From the NCBI RefSeq assembly GCF_001417735.1, contig NZ_BBUZ01000027.1:204016-268015 (forward strand): 64,000 bases of DNA. Direction: 5' to 3'. Below the pieces are notes generated by a model that saw only the letters and a program-made list of their open reading frames with translations, did not search any database and was not told where the DNA came from. Each line of letters opens with the position of its first letter. The stretch's first letter is position 1. Position numbers and translations under genes: made by a program. The stretch comes from Streptomyces sp. NBRC 110028. Its GTDB lineage: Bacteria > Actinomycetota > Actinomycetes > Streptomycetales > Streptomycetaceae. Shown here piece by piece: positions 41,711-50,112 of this stretch.

Positions 41711-42904
41711 ATGACCGGTACGAGGTACCGACCCGGCACTCCCCGCCTCCCGGATGTGCTCGTCATCGGGGCAGGCATCATCGGCGCGGCCTGCGCGTAT
41801 TACTGCACGTCAGCGGGGCTGCGCGTCACCGTGGTGGAGCGTGGCGCGATCGGCGGCGGAACCACCGGCGCGTGCGAGGGCAACATCCTGGTGTCCGACA
41901 AGGAGGCCGGCCCCGAACTGGATCTGGCGCTGCTCTCCTCCCGGTTATGGCGGGAGATCCGCGACGACCTCGGGAGCGCCGCCCTGGAATACCACGCCAA
42001 GGGCGGTGTGGTGGTGGCCGGTTCGGACGCCACCGCGGCGGGGCTGCGGCAGCTGACCGCGGAGCAGCGCGCGGCCGGAGTGGAGGTGGTGGACATCGGG
42101 CCGGGCGAACTGTCCGAGCTGGAGCCGAATCTGACCCCCGAGGTGGCGGGCGGCGCCCACTACCCGCAGGACGCGCAGGTCCAGCCCGTGCTGGCCGCCG
42201 CGCATCTGCTGCGCCAGGCGCGAGCCCGGGGCGCGACCGTCCACAGCGGTGTCAACGTCACCGGCTTCCTCCGGGACCGGCACGGCGCCGTCACCGGGGT
42301 GCGCACCGACGCGGCCGCCCTGCCGGCGCTGCACGCCCGATGGGTCGTCAACGCCGCGGGCACCTGGGCCGGGCAGCTCGCCGGCCTCGCCGGGGCTCCG
42401 CTACCGGTGCTGCCCCGCAAGGGGTTCATCCTGGTCACCGAACCGCTGCCACGCGTCGTCCGGCACAAGGTGTACACCGCCGAGTACGTGGCCAACGTCG
42501 CCAGCGACGACGCCGGTCCGGCGACCTCGGTGGTGGTCGAGGGCACCCGGGCGGGCACCGTCCTGATCGGCGCCAGCCGGGAGCGGGTGGGATTCGACCG
42601 CGCGGTGGCGCTGCCTGTGCTGCGCAGGCTGGCGGACCAGGCCATCGGGCTCTTCCCGTTCCTCGCGGAGGTCGCGCTGCTCCGCAGCTATCTGGGCTTC
42701 CGCCCCTACTGCCCCGACCATCTGCCGGTGATCGGGCCCGACCCGCGCGCCCCGGGCCTCGTCCACGCCTGCGGCCACGAGGGCGCCGGGATCGGCCTCG
42801 CCCCCGCCACCGGCCATCTGCTCGCGCAAGCGCTCACCGGCCGGGCACCGGATCTGCTCCTGACACCGTTTCGCCCGCAGCGATTCGAGGAGGCCGCCGC
42901 GTGA
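41711..42904 (+). CDS. FAD-dependent D-hydroxyproline dehydrogenase subunit (LhpB/DadA-like)
   Basis: 397 residues from ATG 41711; a GTG at 41687 would add eight residues. FAD loop VLVIGAGIIGAACAYYCTSAGL, DAO family body (CEGNILVSDKEAGPELDLALLSSRLW, PDHLPVIGPD, CGHEGAGIGLAPATG). In hydroxyproline clusters such a protein pairs with a small ferredoxin-like subunit and a second flavoprotein, exactly as here. Oxidises cis-4-hydroxy-D-proline to a pyrroline. A TTA codon (41945-41947, codon 79) suggests bldA control. The short leader has no clear ribosome site. Confidence 0.85.
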   Translation: MTGTRYRPGTPRLPDVLVIGAGIIGAACAYYCTSAGLRVTVVERGAIGGGTTGACEGNILVSDKEAGPELDLALLSSRLWREIRDDLGSAALEYHAKGGVVVAGSDATAAGLRQLTAEQRAAGVEVVDIGPGELSELEPNLTPEVAGGAHYPQDAQVQPVLAAAHLLRQARARGATVHSGVNVTGFLRDRHGAVTGVRTDAAALPALHARWVVNAAGTWAGQLAGLAGAPLPVLPRKGFILVTEPLPRVVRHKVYTAEYVANVASDDAGPATSVVVEGTRAGTVLIGASRERVGFDRAVALPVLRRLADQAIGLFPFLAEVALLRSYLGFRPYCPDHLPVIGPDPRAPGLVHACGHEGAGIGLAPATGHLLAQALTGRAPDLLLTPFRPQRFEEAAA

Positions 42905-43182
42905 CCCGGACCCCCTTCACCTTCCGCTTCGACGGCCGGACGGTTCGGGCCGAGCCCGGCCAGAGCATCGCGGCCGCGCTCATCGCCGACGGACAGCGCT
43001 CCTGGCGCCGCACCCGTGAAGGCGGCCGTCCGCGCGGGATGTTCTGCGGCATCGGCGTGTGCTTCGACTGCCTGGTGACGGTCAACGGGCGCCCCAACCA
43101 CCGGGCGTGCCTGGTCGAGGCCGCTCCCGGGGACGTGGTGGAAACCCAGGAGGGAGCGGGCCGTGCCGACCTCGCCTGCTGA
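42901..43182 (+). CDS. (2Fe-2S)-binding small subunit of hydroxyproline dehydrogenase (LhpF-like)
   Basis: 93 residues from GTG 42901, overlapping the previous TGA as GTGA. N-terminal SoxA-like fold: FRFDGRTVRAEPGQSIAAALIADG, MFCGIGVCFDCLVTVNGRPNHRACL with the CxxxxCxxC...C cluster cysteines. Carries electrons between the two flavoproteins. Its stop sits inside the nine-base repeat that begins the next gene. Confidence 0.88.
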   Translation: MTRTPFTFRFDGRTVRAEPGQSIAAALIADGQRSWRRTREGGRPRGMFCGIGVCFDCLVTVNGRPNHRACLVEAAPGDVVETQEGAGRADLAC

Positions 43183-44665
43183 GCCCGCTGAGCCCGCTGA
43201 GCCCGCTGAATCGGCTGAGTCCGCCGAACCGGCGGCCGCCGCGTACGACATCGCGGTGCTCGGCGCCGGACCCGCCGGGCTGTCCGCGGCGACCGCGGCG
43301 GCGGCCCACGGCGCCAGGGTCGCGCTGCTGGACGCGGCCCCCCGCCCCGGCGGCCAGTACTGGCGCCACCGCCCCGCCGACGACGGCGCCGCACACCACG
43401 ACTGGCCCCTCTTCCAGCGGCTGCGCACCGCCGCGCACACCCATCGCGCCCGGCTCGACCACCTGCCCGGCCACGCCGTCTGGCACATCGAGCGCACCGC
43501 CACCGGTTTCGTCACCCATGCCCTGAGCGACGGCGCGCCCCGCGAAGTCCTCAGCCGTACGGTCGTCGTGGCCACCGGCGCCTACGACCGTCAGCTGCCG
43601 TTCCCCGGCTGGACCCTGCCCGGTGTCTACACCGCCGGTGGGGCGCAGGCTCTGCTCAAGGGGCACGGCGTCGTCGCGGGCCGCCGCATCGTCGTCGCCG
43701 GGACCGGGCCCTTCCTGCTGCCGGTGGCTTCAGGGATGGCCGAGGCGGGGGCCACGGTCCTCGGAGTCTTCGAGGCCGGACGGCCCACCGCGTTCGCCCG
43801 CCGCCCGCTCACCACCCTGCGCGCGGCCGTCAAACTCGCCGAGGCCGCCCACTACCTGCGGACGCTGCGGCGCCACGGCGTCCCGTACCGCAGCCGCACC
43901 ACGGTGGTCGAGGCCCACGGGGCGGACAGCGTCACCGGGGCCGTGGTGGCGCGGCTGGACGACCGGTGGCGGATCGTGCCCGGCACCCGGCGGCGGCTGG
44001 AGTGCGACACGGTCGCCGTGGGCTACGGCTTCACCCCGCAGACCGAGATCCCGGCGCAACTCGGCTGCGCGATGGACCGGGACGCCGACGGCAGCCTGGT
44101 CGCCCGCGTGGACACCCGGCAGCGCTCCACCGTGCCCGGGGTCTACGTGGCGGGTGAGGCATGCGGGGTGGGCGGCGCCGGGCTCGCCCGGACCGAGGGG
44201 GAACTGGCGGGCCTGCACGCGGCGTACGCCACCACCGGCGTCCGCCCCGACCCGCATGGGGTCGCCCGGCTGCTGCGGCTCCGGGCCGCCCGGCGCGGCT
44301 TCGCCGCCGCGCTGCACGCGGCGTACCCGGTCCGGCCCGGCTGGCGGGAGTGGCTGACCGAGGACACCGTCGTCTGCCGCTGCGAGGAGGTGACCGCCGG
44401 TGCCATCCGCCATGCGGTGAGGGAGCTGGGGGCCACCGATCCACGGGCGGTGAAGCTGTGCGCGCGGCCCGGCATGGGTCTGTGCCAGGGCCGGGTGTGC
44501 GGCTATGCCACCGCCGCCCTGACCGCCGCCCATGCCGGGCGCGAGGTCACCGAGGAGGACTTGCGCGGGCTGGCGAGCAGGCCCATCGCCCAGCCGGTGC
44601 CGCTGGGACTGCTGAGGGATCCAAGGAGCGGAACCATGCCACACCACGACGAGGAGTCTCAATGA
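43163..44665 (+). CDS. NAD(P)/FAD oxidoreductase subunit of hydroxyproline dehydrogenase (LhpE-like)
   Basis: 500 residues from GTG 43163 (GGAGCGGG upstream), overlapping the ferredoxin gene by 20 bases. An (Ala-Glu-Pro)n N-terminal repeat precedes the FAD loop IAVLGAGPAGLSAATAAAAHG. A second Rossmann loop VVAGTGPFLLPVASGMAEAG lies at about residue 180. The C-terminal BFD-like [2Fe-2S] site is CRCEEV and CARPGMGLCQGRVC. It matches the alpha-like subunit of heteromeric D-hydroxyproline dehydrogenases. Confidence 0.85.
   Translation: MPTSPAEPAEPAEPAESAESAEPAAAAYDIAVLGAGPAGLSAATAAAAHGARVALLDAAPRPGGQYWRHRPADDGAAHHDWPLFQRLRTAAHTHRARLDHLPGHAVWHIERTATGFVTHALSDGAPREVLSRTVVVATGAYDRQLPFPGWTLPGVYTAGGAQALLKGHGVVAGRRIVVAGTGPFLLPVASGMAEAGATVLGVFEAGRPTAFARRPLTTLRAAVKLAEAAHYLRTLRRHGVPYRSRTTVVEAHGADSVTGAVVARLDDRWRIVPGTRRRLECDTVAVGYGFTPQTEIPAQLGCAMDRDADGSLVARVDTRQRSTVPGVYVAGEACGVGGAGLARTEGELAGLHAAYATTGVRPDPHGVARLLRLRAARRGFAAALHAAYPVRPGWREWLTEDTVVCRCEEVTAGAIRHAVRELGATDPRAVKLCARPGMGLCQGRVCGYATAALTAAHAGREVTEEDLRGLASRPIAQPVPLGLLRDPRSGTMPHHDEESQ
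43178..43231 (+). repeat. Nine-base tandem repeat spanning a gene overlap
   Basis: Three exact GCTGAGCCC copies (43178-43204), then three degenerate copies to 43231. In the flavoprotein frame they encode Ala-Glu-Pro/Ser units. In the frame of the upstream ferredoxin gene each copy carries TGA, so copy number can change without altering that protein. Confidence 0.85.
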
Positions 44666-44790
44666 CGAAGTCAAGCCGCTTGCGTGACCGGCGGGCCGGG
44701 CGGCCACTCCTCGGAAGCCACTGCTGGCAAGGACGCATCAGCCACACCCGGCCCTCCCGGGCCACCCAACAACTTACGGAGGCCGCATGA
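44662..44790 (+). CDS. Small ORF (42 aa) inside the hydroxyproline operon
   Basis: ATG 44662 overlaps the previous stop as ATGA, GAGGAG sits five bases upstream, and the TGA (44788-44790) overlaps the ATG of the next gene, again ATGA. The product, 42 residues, is basic (begins MTKSSRLRDRRAGRPLL) with one Cys and one Trp, no membrane segment and no recognised family. Either a real coupled small protein or the stump of a lost gene; transporter genes often occupy this part of such operons. The double overlap argues that ribosomes pass through it. Confidence 0.45.
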   Translation: MTKSSRLRDRRAGRPLLGSHCWQGRISHTRPSRATQQLTEAA

Positions 44791-45695
44791 ACGCACAGGC
44801 CAGGTCATGGCACGGGGTGCTCGTCGCGACGGCGTTGCCGCTGCGCGAGGACACGACCGGGAGGCTCGCCGTCGACTTCGACGGCTACGCCGAACACCTC
44901 ACCTGGCTCGCGGACGCGGGATGTCACGGCGTCGTCCCCAACGGCTCCCTGGGCGAGTACCAGACCCTGACCGCCGAGGAGCGGGCCCGCGTGGTCACCA
45001 CCGCGATCGAGGCCGCCCCCGAGGGCTTCACGGTGATGCCGGGAGTGGCGGCCTACGGCGCGGACGAGGCGCGGCGCTGGGCCGAGCAGGCGGCCGAGGC
45101 GGGCGCCCCCGCCGTGATGCTGCTGCCGCCCAACGCCTACCGCGCCGACGAGCGCGCGGTGCTGGCCCACTACCGGGAGGTGGCCAGGACCGGGCTGCCC
45201 GTCGTGGCGTACAACAACCCCATCGACACCAAGGTCGACCTGGTGCCCGAGCTGCTGGCGGAGCTGTACCACGAGGGGCTGATCGTGGCGGTGAAGGAGT
45301 TCACCGGCGACGTCCGCCGCGGCTACCGCGTCCATGAGCTGGCCCCCGGGCTCGATGTGCTGTGCGGCAGCGACGACGTGTCCCTGGAACTGGCCGTGGC
45401 CGGGGCGCCCGGCTGGATCGCCGGCTACCCCAACGCGTTCCCGCGCGCCTGCGCCGAGCTGTGGGCCGCCGCCACCGCGGGCGACCCGGCGTCCGCGCTG
45501 CCGCTCTACCGCACCCTGCACCCGCTGCTGCGCTGGGACGCCAGGACCGAGTTCGTCCAGGCGATCAAGCTCAGCATGGACATCGCCGGGCGCTACGGCG
45601 GGCCCTGCCGCCACCCGCGCGTACCGCTCACCCCCGAACACGCCGACACGGTGCGCAAGGCCACCGAGAAGGCCCTCGCGGAAGGGCTCGTCTGA
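44787..45695 (+). CDS. Pyrroline-4-hydroxy-2-carboxylate deaminase (DHDPS/NAL family, LhpC-like)
   Basis: 302 residues, ATG 44787 with GGAGG upstream. DapA-type barrel: GVLVATALPLREDTTGRLAVDFDGY, GVVPNGSLGEYQTLTAEER, catalytic Tyr142 in VVAYNNP and Schiff-base Lys170 in VAVKEFTGD. In hydroxyproline operons this paralogue deaminates and dehydrates the pyrroline product to alpha-ketoglutarate semialdehyde. True dihydrodipicolinate synthase is excluded by context rather than by a single residue. Confidence 0.87.
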   Translation: MNAQARSWHGVLVATALPLREDTTGRLAVDFDGYAEHLTWLADAGCHGVVPNGSLGEYQTLTAEERARVVTTAIEAAPEGFTVMPGVAAYGADEARRWAEQAAEAGAPAVMLLPPNAYRADERAVLAHYREVARTGLPVVAYNNPIDTKVDLVPELLAELYHEGLIVAVKEFTGDVRRGYRVHELAPGLDVLCGSDDVSLELAVAGAPGWIAGYPNAFPRACAELWAAATAGDPASALPLYRTLHPLLRWDARTEFVQAIKLSMDIAGRYGGPCRHPRVPLTPEHADTVRKATEKALAEGLV

Positions 45696-45699
45696 ACCC

Positions 45700-46701
45700 A
45701 TGCGCAGCGACCGGGTCTTCCACGCCGTCGACTCGCACACCGAAGGGATGCCGACCCGCGTCATCACCGGTGGCGCCGGGGTGATTCCCGGCGCCACCAT
45801 GTTCGACCGGCGCCGGTACTTCATCGAACACCTCGACCACATCCGCCGGTTCCTCATGAACGAGCCGCGCGGCCATTCGGCGATGAGCGGGGCGATCCTC
45901 CAGCCCCCGACCCGTCCCGACGCCGACTGGGGCGTGCTGTTCATCGAGACCTCCGGCTGTCTGCCGATGTGCGGACACGGCACCATCGGTGTCGTCACCG
46001 TCCTGGTGGAAACCGGCATGGTGGCGGTCGAGGAGCCCGTCACCACCATCCGTCTCGACACCCCCGCCGGGCTGGTCGTGGTGGACGTGGCCGTCGAGCG
46101 GGGCGCGGCGCGCGGTGTGACGCTGCGCAACGTGCCCGCGTTCACCCTCGCCCTGGATCGCACCGTGAAGACCGTGCCGTACGGCGACATCCGCTACGAC
46201 ATGGCCTTCGGCGGCAACTTCTACGGCATCGTCGACCTGGACGACCTCGGGATCCCCTTCGACCGGGCCCACAAGAACCGCATCTTGGAGGCCGGGCTGA
46301 CCATCATGGCCGCCATCAACGAGCAGGCCCGCCCGGTGCATCCCGGCAACCCCGAGATCAGCGGCTGCCACCATGTGTATCTGGCCGCACCCGGATCGAC
46401 CGCCCGGCACTCCCGGCACGCCATGGTCATCCACCCGGGCATGTTCGACCGCTCGCCCTGCGGTACCGGCACCAGCGCCCGCATGGCCCAGCTGCACACC
46501 CGCGGACTGCTGCCGCTGCACACCGACTTCCGCAACGAGTCGTATCTCGGCACCCACTTCACCGGCCGCCTGGTCGAGGAGACCACCGTCGGCGGACGGC
46601 CCGCGGTGGTGCCCACCGTCACCGGGCGCGCCTGGATCACCGGCACCGCCCAGTATCTGCGCGACCCCGACGACCCGTTCCCCGAAGGCTTCGAGCTGTG
46701 A
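45700..46701 (+). CDS. 4-hydroxyproline 2-epimerase (proline racemase family)
   Basis: 333 residues, ATG 45700. Both catalytic cysteines are present: C91 in LPMCGHGTIG and C254 in SPCGTGTSA. Two cysteines mean an epimerase/racemase; trans-3-hydroxyproline dehydratases have Thr at the second position. GCLPMCGHG, DMAFGGNFYGIVD and FDRSPCGTG are family blocks. Converts trans-4-hydroxy-L-proline to cis-4-hydroxy-D-proline, the first step of the pathway. Five bases after the deaminase gene. Confidence 0.92.
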   Translation: MRSDRVFHAVDSHTEGMPTRVITGGAGVIPGATMFDRRRYFIEHLDHIRRFLMNEPRGHSAMSGAILQPPTRPDADWGVLFIETSGCLPMCGHGTIGVVTVLVETGMVAVEEPVTTIRLDTPAGLVVVDVAVERGAARGVTLRNVPAFTLALDRTVKTVPYGDIRYDMAFGGNFYGIVDLDDLGIPFDRAHKNRILEAGLTIMAAINEQARPVHPGNPEISGCHHVYLAAPGSTARHSRHAMVIHPGMFDRSPCGTGTSARMAQLHTRGLLPLHTDFRNESYLGTHFTGRLVEETTVGGRPAVVPTVTGRAWITGTAQYLRDPDDPFPEGFEL

Positions 46702-46711
46702 CGAGCCGCTC

Positions 46712-47680
46712 ATGAAGACCATCGACGCGGCCGCGATCGCCGCCGCCCTGCCCCCGCACACCGCGATACGGGCCCTCCAGCAGGCGCTGCGGGACGGGCT
46801 CGACCCCGAGGCCGACCCGCCCCGCGGCGTGGTGCCGGTGGCCCACGGCCAGCTGCTGCTGATGCCCGCCGAGGGCCGCAGCGCCCGTGGGCGCGGCTAC
46901 GCGGGCGTCAAGATCGCCACCGTCGCACCGGACAACCCGGTCCGCGGACTGCCGCGCGTCCAGGGGCGGTACCTGCTGCTGGACGCCGAAACCCTCACCC
47001 CGCTCGCCCTGCTGGACGGGGTCGCGCTCACCAACCTCCGTACCGCCGCGGTGTCCGCCGCGGCCGCCGACCTGCTCGCCCCGCCGGACGCGTCCCGGCT
47101 GGTGCTCTTCGGCGGCGGCCCGGCGGCCCACAGCCATCTGGCCGCGCTGTGCGCGATCCGCCCGATCACCCAGGTCACCGTCGTCGGCCGCACCCCGGAG
47201 CGGTCACGCCGACTGGCCGGCGGCTTCCCGGACACCGCCGGGGTCCGCCTCACGGCCGGGCGGCCGGAAGCGGTCGCGGACGCCGATCTGATCGCCTGCT
47301 GCACCACGGCCCGCACCCCGCTGTTCGACGGGACCCTGCTGCCCCCGCACACCACCGTGATGGCCGTGGGCTCGCACGAACCCGGCGCCAGGGAGGTCGA
47401 CGACCACACCGTGCGCCACGCCACGGTGGTGGTCGAGTCCCGCGCCGCCGCCACCCGGGAGGCGGGCGACCTCATCCAGGTCATCGACCGCGGTCTGCTC
47501 GACCCCGCCCGACTGCTGCCCCTCGCAGACCTGGTACGCGCCGCCCCGGCAGTGGCCCCGGGGCGCCCCCGGCTGTTCAAGAGCGTGGGAATGGCATGGG
47601 AAGATCTCGTGATCGCCGGTGCCGCGCATGAGGCCGTACAGACCGACGAGAGCGACAGACGAAGGAGACCGACCGCATGA
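46712..47680 (+). CDS. Ornithine cyclodeaminase/mu-crystallin family protein (pyrroline-2-carboxylate reductase-like)
   Basis: 322 residues, ATG 46712. NAD(P) loop LVLFGGGPAAHSHLAALCAI and family blocks AGVKIATVAPDNPVRGLPRVQG, LLLDAETLTPLALLDGVALTNLRTAAVSA. In hydroxyproline operons this family acts as delta1-pyrroline-2-carboxylate reductase (LhpI-like), handling pyrroline from 3-hydroxyproline or D-proline. True ornithine cyclodeaminase is less likely here. Overlaps the regulator gene as ATGA. Confidence 0.83.
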   Translation: MKTIDAAAIAAALPPHTAIRALQQALRDGLDPEADPPRGVVPVAHGQLLLMPAEGRSARGRGYAGVKIATVAPDNPVRGLPRVQGRYLLLDAETLTPLALLDGVALTNLRTAAVSAAAADLLAPPDASRLVLFGGGPAAHSHLAALCAIRPITQVTVVGRTPERSRRLAGGFPDTAGVRLTAGRPEAVADADLIACCTTARTPLFDGTLLPPHTTVMAVGSHEPGAREVDDHTVRHATVVVESRAAATREAGDLIQVIDRGLLDPARLLPLADLVRAAPAVAPGRPRLFKSVGMAWEDLVIAGAAHEAVQTDESDRRRRPTA

Positions 47681-48429
47681 CCGCGGACGACGGGGCCACG
47701 ACCCGCCTGCCCTCGCTCCGCGGCCGCCGCAGCCTCCGCGAGGAGATCGCCGAAACCCTCCGCGGCGCGGTGATCTCCGGCGAACTGAAGCCCGGCGTCG
47801 TGTACTCCGCCCCGAGCCTGGCCGAACACTTCGGGGTGTCCGCGACACCTGTGCGCGAGGCCATGCTCGACCTCACCAAGGAGGGGCTGGTCGAGATCGC
47901 CCGCAACAAGGGCTTCCGGGTCACCCACCTCTCCGCGGCCGAACTGGACGACATCACCCACCTGCGCGCCCTCATCGAGATCCCGGTGATCCGGCAGATC
48001 ACCGAGGCGGGCGTCGCCCCCGAGGTCATCACGCGGCTGCGGCCGCTGGCGGCGGGCATCGAGGACGCCGCCGGCCGCCGCGACTTCATCGCCCACGTCA
48101 CCATCGACATGGAATTCCACCTCACCCTGCTGGCACAGGCCGGGAACAGCAGGCTGGTGGAGATCGTGCGCTCCCTGCGCACCAGCTCCCGGCTCTACGG
48201 ACTGCGCACGCTGACCGAAGGCAGCGCCCTGTTCGACTCCTCCCACGAACACGCCGAACTCCTCGACCTCATCGAGGCGGGCGACGCGGACGGCGCCGAG
48301 GCCCTGATGCGCCGTCACCTCGGACACGTCCGTGGCATCTGGGCCGAGAAGCCCCCGGCCCCCGACGCCGGCCCCGCCCCGGCCCCCGAGGGCCCCACGC
48401 CCCGCCCGGCCGGGGAGCCGCCCCGGTGA
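47677..48429 (+). CDS. GntR-family (FCD) regulator of the hydroxyproline operon
   Basis: 250 residues, coupled to the previous gene by ATGA. Winged HTH LREEIAETLRGAVISGELKPGVVYSAPSLAEHFGVSATPVREAMLDLTKEGLVEI (about 20-75), then an all-helical FCD domain with metal/ligand positions in HVTIDMEFHLTLLAQAGN and SSHEHAELLDLIEAGD. A Pro/Ala-rich tail of about 28 residues is unusual. As last gene of the operon it likely regulates the promoter before the LhpB gene, where TGCAATATGACAT stands out. Confidence 0.88.
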   Translation: MTADDGATTRLPSLRGRRSLREEIAETLRGAVISGELKPGVVYSAPSLAEHFGVSATPVREAMLDLTKEGLVEIARNKGFRVTHLSAAELDDITHLRALIEIPVIRQITEAGVAPEVITRLRPLAAGIEDAAGRRDFIAHVTIDMEFHLTLLAQAGNSRLVEIVRSLRTSSRLYGLRTLTEGSALFDSSHEHAELLDLIEAGDADGAEALMRRHLGHVRGIWAEKPPAPDAGPAPAPEGPTPRPAGEPPR

Positions 48430-48465
48430 GCGCGTTACGCGAGGCTGAGCGAACCGCCTTGTGAC

Positions 48466-49953
48466 TCAGCCCGCCGCCAGGCCGTGGACGATGTCCGCGG
48501 TCGCCGGGTACAGCCGGCGGTAGCGGGTGTACAGCTCGTCGTAGCGCGCCGTGGTGGACGGGTCGGGGCGGCAGTGGGTGGCGGGGGGATTCCAGCGGGC
48601 GATGTCGGCGTCTCCGACGGCCGACGCGGCGAGGAACGCCGAGCCGAGGCTCGCGCCGATGGTGTGCGTGGGGATGTCCTGGGTCAGTCCGGTGATGTCG
48701 GAGACGATCTGCGTCCACAGACGGCCCTGGGCGCCACCGCCCACGGCCACCACCCGGTCGATGTGGCCACCGGCGGCGCGGATCGCCTCCACGTTGTGGC
48801 GGACACCGAAACCGGTGGCCTCCAGCGCGGCGCGGTAGATGTCACCGCGGGTGTGCGCGAGGGTGAGGCCCGCGAGGACCCCGCGGGCCGCGGGGTCGGC
48901 CACGGGGGTGCGTTCCCCGTCGAAGTACGGCAGCATCAGCAGCCCTCGCGCGCCCGGGCCCGAGGTCTCCGCCTCGGCCAGCAGTCCGGGGATCGACGGG
49001 TCCCCGAACAGCGAGCGCAGCCAGTCGGTGATGGCCCCCGAGGAGGCCATGCCACCGGCCAGGTTGCGGGTGCCCGGGAGCGCCCCGACGGTGCCCCACA
49101 GGGCGGGGAAGGTGACGCGCTCCCGGACCGTGTTGATCAGGAACATGGTCGAGCCGTACATCAGCATCAGATCACCGGCGTTGTGCGCGTCGCCGCTGAC
49201 CGCCTCCGCCCAGGCGTCGATGGTGCCGGTCGTCACCGGGGTGCCCGCAGCCAGGCCCGTCGCCTCCGCCGCGCGCGGCGACATCCGGCCCGCGGTGTCC
49301 CCGGACCAGGCGAGCCGGGGCAGTTCGATGCGCCCGGCCAGCCCGTCGGACCAGGGGCGGTACCAGTCGAGGGCGCCGGTGTCGTACAGCGGGGTGCACT
49401 GGCTGGCCGAGTGGTGGTCCAGTACGTACTCCCCGGTGAGCCGGTGCACCAGCCAGGAGCTGGGCATGAACAGCCGCCGGGCGCGGGCGAAGACGCCGGG
49501 CTCGTGCCGCGCGAGCCAGGCGAGCTTGGGGCCGACGGCCTGCGTGGAGAGCACCGAACCGCAGCGGCTCAGGATCTCCTCGCGGCCCAGCTCGTCCTCC
49601 AGTTCGCGGATCTGCTCGGTGGCGCGGGTGTCGATGCCGTACAGCAGGGCCGGGCGCAGCGGCACACCGGAGTCGTCCGTGACGGCGACACACGGCCCCA
49701 TCCCGCTGACGCCGACCGCCTCCACGGTCACCTCGGCGGATCCGGCGAGCAGATCCCGGACGAGGGTGATGAACTCCCGCCACCACACCTCCGGGTCCAT
49801 CTCCACCCAGCCAGGACGGGGCCGGTCCACGCGGTGGCGCACGACGGACCGGGCGAGGACCGTGCCATCGGGCGACACCAGCACTCCCTTGGAGCTGGAG
49901 GTCCCGATGTCCACGCCCACCACGGCGCGCTGCGGGGGGATCTGTGAAGGCAT
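48466..49953 (-). CDS. FGGY-family carbohydrate kinase (xylulokinase-like)
   Basis: 495 residues from ATG 49953 (GTG 49956 possible). Phosphate loop VVGVDIGTSSSKGVLV, DRPRPGWVEMDPEVWW, second-domain TTGTIDAWAEAVSGDAHNAGDLMLMYGSTMF, and RVVAVGGGAQGRLWTQIVSDITG. Xylulose, ribulose or another ketose/polyol could be the substrate. No isomerase or transporter adjoins, and it converges on the hydroxyproline GntR gene with a 36-base gap. No good ribosome site is visible before either start. Confidence 0.88.
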   Translation of the reverse strand: MPSQIPPQRAVVGVDIGTSSSKGVLVSPDGTVLARSVVRHRVDRPRPGWVEMDPEVWWREFITLVRDLLAGSAEVTVEAVGVSGMGPCVAVTDDSGVPLRPALLYGIDTRATEQIRELEDELGREEILSRCGSVLSTQAVGPKLAWLARHEPGVFARARRLFMPSSWLVHRLTGEYVLDHHSASQCTPLYDTGALDWYRPWSDGLAGRIELPRLAWSGDTAGRMSPRAAEATGLAAGTPVTTGTIDAWAEAVSGDAHNAGDLMLMYGSTMFLINTVRERVTFPALWGTVGALPGTRNLAGGMASSGAITDWLRSLFGDPSIPGLLAEAETSGPGARGLLMLPYFDGERTPVADPAARGVLAGLTLAHTRGDIYRAALEATGFGVRHNVEAIRAAGGHIDRVVAVGGGAQGRLWTQIVSDITGLTQDIPTHTIGASLGSAFLAASAVGDADIARWNPPATHCRPDPSTTARYDELYTRYRRLYPATADIVHGLAAG

Positions 49954-50078
49954 CACCCGGTCAGAATGCCATCCCGCTGCCGACCTTCAGCCCGGGCTCC
50001 GTCACAGTGCACGACGTGACGATCAGTGATTGTCTGACGTCCGGTGTGCGCAGGGTGTTCTCGGCACATGAGCCGCCA

Positions 50079-50106
50079 TTGACTGTTTGCTATAGCGTGC
50101 TATCTT
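50079..50106 (+). promoter_or_regulatory. Promoter and operator of the second GntR gene
   Basis: TTGACT (50079-50084) and TATCTT (50101-50106), 16-base spacer. The ATG at 50113 is where transcription should begin, and no SD is present, so the mRNA is probably leaderless. An imperfect palindrome ATAGC-GT-GCTAT (50092-50103) overlaps the -10, and TTGCTATAGC (50087-50096) recurs upstream of the MFS gene. Confidence 0.65.
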
Positions 50107-50112
50107 CCTGGT

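Noticed and set aside
43178..43231. CRISPR-like array from the short repeats (also 56242-56295 and 63892-63966)
   Set aside because: The repeats are direct, contiguous and without spacers. They are coding or stop-codon minisatellites, and no cas genes are present.
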